A stretch of DNA of 37,661 nt from DAISIK01 sp036822055 (lineage in GTDB: Bacteria > Verrucomicrobiota > Verrucomicrobiia > Opitutales > Puniceicoccaceae): the NCBI GenBank assembly GCA_036822055.1, contig DAISIK010000031.1, positions 1 to 37,661 of the forward strand. The letters are read 5' to 3'. The notes below the pieces were generated by a model, which made no database searches, was not told where the DNA came from, and saw only the letters and a list, made by a program, of their open reading frames with translations. This document shows, one piece after another, positions 32,581-37,661 of the stretch; position 1 is the stretch's first letter; each line of letters begins with the position of its first letter. The position numbers and the translations under genes are program-made.

Positions 32581-34007
32581 GCCTTCCCAAACTTCGCCTC
32601 CATCTCCTCCTCTTGGCTTGTCTTCTCCAGGTCCCAGCTTTCGCCTCTTGGCAACTCCGGGAGTACACTTGGGAAAACCCCGAATTCCGACAGCGCTTCG
32701 TTGGCAACTATGCCTTCGATCAGGCCATTGAGCCCGGCATCGACCGGGAGGATTCCATCTTTCTCCGCGAAGAGGTGCTTCCCTTGCTCAGTCAGAAGCC
32801 CGCCGCCGCCATTCCCACTGTCGAAGCCTATCTCGAGAAAAAATCTGCCCCCGCTCTCTACCTCGTCCTCGGCAATCTCTACCTCGAGCGTGACCTCCTC
32901 TTCGATGCCGAGAACGCTTTTCTCGCCGCCCTCAGCCGCCACCAATCGTTTCGTCGCGCCCACCGTGGTCTCGCCATCACCCTCGTCCGCCAGGAGCGCT
33001 TCACTGCCTCCATACCATCCTGGCTGCGTGTCATCACCCTTGGGGGAGGAGATGATCAGAGTTTTGGACTTCTCGGCTATGCTTACCTCCATTCCGACCA
33101 ACCCCGCGCAGCCCTTCAGGCCTTTCAGGCAGCCCAGCTCTTCGCCCCCCGGTCAAACGATCTCTTACGGGGAGAGGTCGAATCCCTGCTCCGACTCCAA
33201 CGCCCAGCCGACGCCCTCCCAACCCTTCAGGTGCTCATCGCCGACCAACCCGAGGATCCCGAGCTTCGTAAAATTCAGGCCAATCTCCTCCTCTCCCTTC
33301 GCCGATTGAAGGAGGCTGCGGCTGCCCTCGAGCTCGCCCACTTTTATGGTGGCGCCGATGCCGCGAGCAATCTCCTCCTCGCCGATCTTTATCTCGAGCT
33401 GGATCTTCCCCGCCTCGCACTTCCCACCTACCTGGCCGCCCTTGGCGAAACCCGGCCAGCCCTCTCCCCGCGCGACCTCATCCGCATCCTCCAGCAGCTT
33501 ACCGAGCGCGCTCTCTTTGCCGAGGCAAAATCCGTGCTGGTCGCCTCCGAAAACCTCTGGCAATCCCCCTCTCTGGAAACCGTTGAGCGGGCAGATTTTT
33601 TCCGTCTGCGTGCCCTGCTTGCCCTCGAGCTGGACCGGGATTTTTCAACCGCCGCCCGCCTTGCCCGCGAATCTGCTCAACTCGATCCGCTCAACCTCCG
33701 CAGCCTCCTCCTCGCCGGGCAAGCCGCTGAAGCTGACGGGGATCTATCAGCCGCCCGCCTCTTTTACGAAAGGGCCACCCGGGTCCCAGCCTCCAACTTA
33801 CCCCCGTCCCTCACCGCCAATGCATGGATTGCCCTCGGCCAACTCCATCTCCTCCGAGAGAACTACCCGGAAGCCCTTTCAGCCTGGTCCCAGGCCCAAT
33901 CGATTCAACCCTCCGCCTCCCTCGAAGCAGCTCTCGAACGCCTTCGGAACTTCATCGCTCAAAAAGAGTCTTCCGCGTCCCGTTCCGGGCTCCGCCCACC
34001 CCGCTGA
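32577..34007 (+). CDS. exported TPR-repeat protein of the TonB operon
   Basis: A 476-aa protein with a signal peptide (about 1-23, ending A-F-A-S) and many tetratricopeptide helices from about 75 to 465 (for example A-L-Y-L-V-L-G-N-L-Y-L-E-R-D and L-G-Y-A-Y-L-H-S-D-Q-P). The first segment, P-E-F-R-Q-R-F-V-G-N-Y with I-E-P-G-I, resembles the start of TPR proteins encoded after tonB2 in gamma-proteobacteria. It is probably a periplasmic scaffold for the complex. It is the last gene of the operon and ends 41 bases from a convergent ATPase gene. Confidence 0.86.
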   Translation: MSLPKLRLHLLLLACLLQVPAFASWQLREYTWENPEFRQRFVGNYAFDQAIEPGIDREDSIFLREEVLPLLSQKPAAAIPTVEAYLEKKSAPALYLVLGNLYLERDLLFDAENAFLAALSRHQSFRRAHRGLAITLVRQERFTASIPSWLRVITLGGGDDQSFGLLGYAYLHSDQPRAALQAFQAAQLFAPRSNDLLRGEVESLLRLQRPADALPTLQVLIADQPEDPELRKIQANLLLSLRRLKEAAAALELAHFYGGADAASNLLLADLYLELDLPRLALPTYLAALGETRPALSPRDLIRILQQLTERALFAEAKSVLVASENLWQSPSLETVERADFFRLRALLALELDRDFSTAARLARESAQLDPLNLRSLLLAGQAAEADGDLSAARLFYERATRVPASNLPPSLTANAWIALGQLHLLRENYPEALSAWSQAQSIQPSASLEAALERLRNFIAQKESSASRSGLRPPR

Positions 34008-34048
34008 TTCAGGTCCTCCGGCCCCGGTTCCTAGCTTGTATCCACTTT

Positions 34049-35650
34049 TCAACGACGTTTTCGCCCCACCCCGAGGACTCCCAGGATTCCCCGGGCAAAC
34101 TCCCGCATAAAAGATCGGCCCATCTGCCTGACCATGGTGTTCTTGGTCATCGATTCGACCATCCCCGTCCCTCTTTTCGAGGTCCTTGGAGTCCTCGGCG
34201 CGCTTGGAGCCCTACCCCTCTGGCTCTGCGTCCGTGGTGCTGTCCGGGTAGATTCATAGGCCCTCTGTTCAGCCAGAAGCCGTTCCTGTTCCTCTGCCTC
34301 CCTCGCCCGTGCCATCTTCTCCCCGAGGATCTGCGCCGCACTATCTCGATCAATCCTTGCGTTGTACTTTTCCTGAATCCCGGAGCGGGCAACCAGGGCC
34401 TTCACCTCCTCCTCGCTCAAGGGGCCGATTCGCGAACCGGGAGCCCGAAGGTAGGTCCGGGCCAGCGGCGTCGGAATCCCCTTTTCATTCAGGCAAGTCA
34501 CCAAAGCTTCCCCGATTCCCATCTGGGTGAGCACCTCACTCACTTTGTAAAAAGAGGATTCCGGAAAATTCTCAGCCGCCAACTTGATCGCCCGCCGGTC
34601 TTTCGCCGTAAACGCCCGCAGGGCGTGCTGAATCTTGAGCCCCAGCTGGCCAAGCACCGAATCGGGAATGTCCGTCGGATTCTGCGTTACAAAAATCAAT
34701 CCCACTCCCTTCGACCGAATCAACTTCACGATCGCCTCAACCTGCTCGAGAAGGGCCTTCGTTGCATTAGAGAAAACAAGGTGGGCCTCGTCAATGAAGA
34801 GTACCAGCTTGGGCTTTTCTTGATCACCCGCCTCAGGAAAGGTACTATAAATTTCCGCCAACAGGCAGAGCATAAAGGTCGAGAAGAGCTTCGGTCGGTC
34901 CTGCAGATCAGCCAGCCGAATGATCGAGGCAATCCCCCGCCCCTCATCATCGAAACGCAGGAGATCCTCCACTTCAAAGGACATTTCCCCGAAAAAGAGA
35001 TCGGCGCCTTGCTGCTCCAACCCGATAATCTTCCGAACGATCGCACCCACCGAGGCCGTAGAAACCCTCCCACAGAGTTCCTCAAAATCGTCCTTACCAT
35101 CACCGGTAATCCACTGCAGCGCCCTCCGCAGATCCTCCAGATCAATTAGTGGCAGTTCCCGATCATCACAGTACCGGAACAAGACGGCCAGAACCCCCTC
35201 CTGGGTATCGTTTAATCCGAGAATTTTTGCCAGCAGGACCGGTCCAAACTCGGTAACTGTCGCACGCAGGCGAGAGCCCGGTTCATTCGAAAGCGTGAGA
35301 AACTCTACAGGTGCCGCCCCCGCTGAAAACGGAATCCCAATCCGCTCATGCCGCTCCAATATCTTCGCGTTTTCTTTTCCGCTCGCCCCGATTCCAGAGA
35401 GGTCACCTTTGATGTCCATCAGAAGCGTTGGAACCCCTGCCAACGAGAGCTGTTCAGCCACCACTTGCAGGGTCACCGTCTTGCCCGTTCCGGTGGCCCC
35501 GGCAATCAGGCCGTGCCGATTCAAGGTTTTCAGCGGAATGGCCACCGGACAGGACGACCGCACCGCATCACCTTCAATCCCCGCCCCAATTTGCAAAGCA
35601 GGCCCTGCAAAGCTGTATCCCGAAACCAAGGTGCGTTCGAATTCATCCAT
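34049..35650 (-). CDS. HerA-like helicase / DUF853 (YjgR-type) ATPase
   Basis: A 533-aa P-loop ATPase of the FtsK/HerA class. Walker A is G51-A-T-G-T-G-K57-T, soon followed by L-M-D-I-K-G-D-L-S-G; Walker B is V-L-F-I-D-E-A-H; the Arg/Gln sensor region reads F-V-T-Q-N-P-T-D-I-P. YjgR-type proteins are widespread, hexameric in related families, and their cellular role is unclear (DNA processing is suspected). The C-terminal ~80 residues are Arg/Ser/Pro-rich with a hydrophobic end. I start it at the ATG at 35650, which has AAGGA about 8-10 bases upstream and begins where I recall homologues beginning; an ATG at 35749 would add 33 residues and is possible. Confidence 0.88.
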   Translation of the reverse strand: MDEFERTLVSGYSFAGPALQIGAGIEGDAVRSSCPVAIPLKTLNRHGLIAGATGTGKTVTLQVVAEQLSLAGVPTLLMDIKGDLSGIGASGKENAKILERHERIGIPFSAGAAPVEFLTLSNEPGSRLRATVTEFGPVLLAKILGLNDTQEGVLAVLFRYCDDRELPLIDLEDLRRALQWITGDGKDDFEELCGRVSTASVGAIVRKIIGLEQQGADLFFGEMSFEVEDLLRFDDEGRGIASIIRLADLQDRPKLFSTFMLCLLAEIYSTFPEAGDQEKPKLVLFIDEAHLVFSNATKALLEQVEAIVKLIRSKGVGLIFVTQNPTDIPDSVLGQLGLKIQHALRAFTAKDRRAIKLAAENFPESSFYKVSEVLTQMGIGEALVTCLNEKGIPTPLARTYLRAPGSRIGPLSEEEVKALVARSGIQEKYNARIDRDSAAQILGEKMARAREAEEQERLLAEQRAYESTRTAPRTQSQRGRAPSAPRTPRTSKRGTGMVESMTKNTMVRQMGRSFMREFARGILGVLGVGRKRR

Positions 35651-35768
35651 GGAGGAATCCTTAGGCTGCACCGCTTTGATAGCCAAGACCCTTTTCACAA
35701 TCCCCCGCCCAGCCGACTCAACCAGGATGTTCGGTTTGACCTCACCCATCCATCACTATCTTTCGGGT

Positions 35769-36356
35769 ATGTCTTCAACCGTTTTCAAGCCCCTCTACGC
35801 CCTGCTCCTAACCTGCTGGCTCCTTTTCCCAAATCCTGCTCTAGCGGCCCTCACCAATCAGGACTCTCCCCTCGCCGTCCTTTCCAACCCCAACCACTTC
35901 ATCCTCCTCCGGCACGCCCTCGCCCCAGGGACCGGAGACCCCGCCAGCTTTGATCTCAACGACTGCCGCACCCAGCGAAACCTGAGTGAAGCCGGAAGGG
36001 AGCAGGCCCGGGAAATTGGAGAACGTCTCCGCCGTGCGGGCATCACCAAAGCCACCGTTTTCTCCAGCCAATGGTGCAGGTGCCTGGAAACCGCTGACCT
36101 CCTCAACCTCGGTCCGGTAACCAAACTTCCCGCCCTGAATTCTTTCTACCAAGCCCCCGAGACCCGCTCCACCCGACTCAAACAGTTTGCCACCTGGCTT
36201 GAGGAACACCCCCTCGAGGGTCCCACCATTCTCGTTACCCACCAGGTAACCATTTCCGCCCTCACTAGGGAATTCACCGGCTCGGGCGACGGGGTCATCG
36301 TCCAGCACCTCGGCGATGGAAAGCTCCAGGTCGTTGGGAAGTTTCGCGCACCCTGA
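35769..36356 (+). CDS. exported histidine phosphatase family protein
   Basis: A 195-aa phosphoglycerate-mutase-like phosphatase. A signal peptide covers about 1-26 (A-L-A-A), so it is periplasmic. The catalytic R-H-A motif (F-I-L-L-R-H-A-L-A-P) is near residue 43, N-L-S-E-A-G-R-E-Q-A-R follows, and the second His is in L-V-T-H-Q-V-T-I. The pattern of S-S-Q-W-C-R-C-L-E-T-A resembles SixA-like and related small members. Substrate is unknown. The frame extends far upstream as a false overlap with the ATPase gene; the signal peptide fixes the ATG at 35769. It is divergent from the ATPase gene and its end lies 12 bases from the chromate transporter's end. Confidence 0.87.
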   Translation: MSSTVFKPLYALLLTCWLLFPNPALAALTNQDSPLAVLSNPNHFILLRHALAPGTGDPASFDLNDCRTQRNLSEAGREQAREIGERLRRAGITKATVFSSQWCRCLETADLLNLGPVTKLPALNSFYQAPETRSTRLKQFATWLEEHPLEGPTILVTHQVTISALTREFTGSGDGVIVQHLGDGKLQVVGKFRAP

Positions 36357-36368
36357 ATCTGCCAGCCG

Positions 36369-37568
36369 CTAACCAAACCATAGGGCCCCGGCGCAGGCAG
36401 CCATCGGCACCATAGCCCAGGTTGGTACCTTGCAGAAACCGATTGCCCCAAACGCAATCAGGGCCAGGCCAAACCTCGATGGGGTGGTGACCGAGTGGAT
36501 CAGTACGGGATCGTAGAAAGCAGCCAGCAGAACCCCAACCACCGCAGCATTCATCCCGGCCAAAGTGGCTTCAAAACCACTCCAGCGAGAAAGCCGGTTC
36601 CAGTAGGGAAGGATGCCCACGACCAGAAACAGCGAAGGAAGAAACACCGCTACCAGGCAAAACAGACCGGCGCCCAATCGACTCGGCGACTCAAAAACTG
36701 AACCCAAATACGCGGCAAAGGTCAGCAGGGGACCCGGCACCGCCTGAGCCATCCCGTATCCGGCCAAAAATGTCGACCGATCAATCCAGCCGACACCAAC
36801 CACCCCCGGCTCCAACAGCGGGAGAATAACATGCCCTCCCCCGAAAACCAACCCTCCGGCCCGATAAAATGCTGCCAGCCACGCCAGCCACTCGGCCTTG
36901 GGAAGCAGCATGGCCAATAGCGGAAGAATTAAGAAAAGTCCGAAAAAGAGTCCCAGCCAAAATAAAGGTCGTCCAGTCCCCACCTCCCGCTCCCTCCAGT
37001 AATCCAATCCTTCATCAAGGGTCGGCCTCGACCTGACCGGCAGTAAGGCCCATCCAAACCAGCCAAAAATGAGGAGACAGCCAGGCGCGGCCAACGGGTG
37101 ATTGACGAGCAGGAGAAGGGCTGTCGCGAACAGGGCAAAACTGATCGTCAAACCATTCCGACAATGCTTCAAACCCATCTCGAGGAGGGCTTTGGCTACC
37201 ACTGCTACGGCGGCTAACTTTAAGCCGAGTATCCACCCCTTCGAGTCAAGATCACTCAAACCTGCCACGCCATAGCCAGCCGCAATCAACATCAGCGCCG
37301 ATGGCAACGTGAACCCACACCAAGCCACCACCCCGCCAGCCAACCCCCGCCGTCTCATTCCGATGATAAAATTCAGTTGGCTACTCGAAGGACCCGGCAG
37401 GCACTGACACAAGGTCACCAAAGCCGCAAACTCATCCTCCTCCAACCATCGGCGCTCCCGCACAAATACCTCCCTGAAATAGCCGATATGGGCCACTGGC
37501 CCACCAAACGACGTCAACCCCAGCCGAAGGCAGATCCAAAACAGCTCACTCAAGGAAGGGACATTCAT
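36369..37568 (-). CDS. chrA: chromate transporter, long-chain (ChrA) type
   Basis: A 399-aa inner-membrane protein of the CHR family with two homologous halves. The first half has F-G-G-P-V-A-H-I-G-Y-F, L-C-Q-C-L-P-G-P-S-S-S-Q and G-F-T-L-P-S-A; the second has G-G-G-H-V-I-L-P-L and A-Q-A-V-P-G-P-L-L-T-F-A-A-Y-L-G. Members expel chromate, often with sulphate as normal anion. The ATG at 37568 is used; GGAG lies five bases upstream, one of the few good ribosome sites in the window. An in-frame ATG 25 codons earlier encodes Gly/Arg-rich sequence unlike the family. Confidence 0.92.
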   Translation of the reverse strand: MNVPSLSELFWICLRLGLTSFGGPVAHIGYFREVFVRERRWLEEDEFAALVTLCQCLPGPSSSQLNFIIGMRRRGLAGGVVAWCGFTLPSALMLIAAGYGVAGLSDLDSKGWILGLKLAAVAVVAKALLEMGLKHCRNGLTISFALFATALLLLVNHPLAAPGCLLIFGWFGWALLPVRSRPTLDEGLDYWREREVGTGRPLFWLGLFFGLFLILPLLAMLLPKAEWLAWLAAFYRAGGLVFGGGHVILPLLEPGVVGVGWIDRSTFLAGYGMAQAVPGPLLTFAAYLGSVFESPSRLGAGLFCLVAVFLPSLFLVVGILPYWNRLSRWSGFEATLAGMNAAVVGVLLAAFYDPVLIHSVTTPSRFGLALIAFGAIGFCKVPTWAMVPMAACAGALWFG

Positions 37569-37661
37569 CAAACTCCACCCTCGAAAACAAAAACCACCCC
37601 CAAAACGCGAATCATTTCTCCCACCAAAAAGCCAAAAAGCCACTCCACCCTGATCTCCCCT

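Noticed and set aside
33824..35149. Plus-strand open frame of 441 codons
   Set aside because: It runs from inside the TPR gene across the HerA-like ATPase in antisense. Its sequence is Arg/Pro-rich and unlike any family.
34920..35768. Upstream extension of the histidine phosphatase frame
   Set aside because: It overlaps the ATPase gene in antisense, and the signal peptide shows that the protein starts at 35769.
1..37661. tRNA, rRNA or CRISPR content
   Set aside because: Intergenic gaps are short and none shows a cloverleaf with T-loop consensus, rRNA-like sequence or regularly spaced repeats.

Overview
The window reads as a compact stretch of a moderately GC-rich chromosome, most likely from a Verrucomicrobiota bacterium (Opitutae-like). 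This is an inference from gene content: a short PEP-CTERM surface protein, a System II cytochrome c assembly pair (ResB and a large CcsA), a GH38 mannosidase, an AddAB-type helicase-nuclease pair, and a Gram-negative envelope TonB operon preceded by a DUF481 outer-membrane barrel. About 33 protein genes are supported. I see no rRNA, tRNA, CRISPR array or intact mobile element. Most start codons have no clear Shine-Dalgarno sequence, and many adjacent genes are joined by overlapping stop/start codons (ATGA, TGATG, TAATG, TTGA).

Layout. 1-809 is gene-poor and may hold a decayed insertion-sequence end. 810-1574 (-) is a PEP-CTERM protein with a strong terminator. 1986-5749 (+) is a coupled pair: a GH38 mannosidase-like protein that lacks the usual nucleophile Asp, and a HAD phosphatase. 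5943-11011 (-) is a co-directional run ilvH-ilvC-hemC-hemD-trpF followed by a divergent polyprenyl synthetase, mixing branched-chain amino acid, tetrapyrrole, tryptophan and isoprenoid synthesis. 11197-12870 (-) is a GNAT acetyltransferase and an aldo/keto-reductase homologue with two of four catalytic residues replaced. 12969-19015 (+) is an AddB/AddA-type recombination nuclease-helicase pair. 19045-19578 (-) is an unknown membrane protein. 19752-24626 (+) holds the YchF GTPase, a lipoprotein, ResB and CcsA.

24661-27269 (-) has a Na+/Ca2+ exchanger, a LysM-amidase and a HugZ-like haem-handling protein. 27371-34007 (+) starts with an unknown 146-aa protein and continues as a tightly overlapping seven-gene envelope operon: DUF481 barrel, DUF3450 coiled-coil protein, TtpC-like long ExbB, short ExbB, ExbD, TonB and a TPR protein. 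34049-35650 (-) is a HerA-like/DUF853 ATPase, 35769-36356 (+) an exported histidine phosphatase, and 36369-37568 (-) a ChrA-type chromate transporter.

How the parts fit. The TonB operon is the best candidate for an under-described system: a proton-driven machine whose DUF481, DUF3450 and TPR parts have no assigned role. A loose haem thread runs through the window (HemC/HemD synthesis, ResB/CcsA attachment to cytochromes, HugZ-like haem handling), but the genes lie in separate operons, so a functional link is only a suggestion. Three enzymes (GH38, aldo/keto reductase, polyprenyl synthetase) keep their folds' signature motifs but have changed key residues; these are the clearest biochemical oddities.
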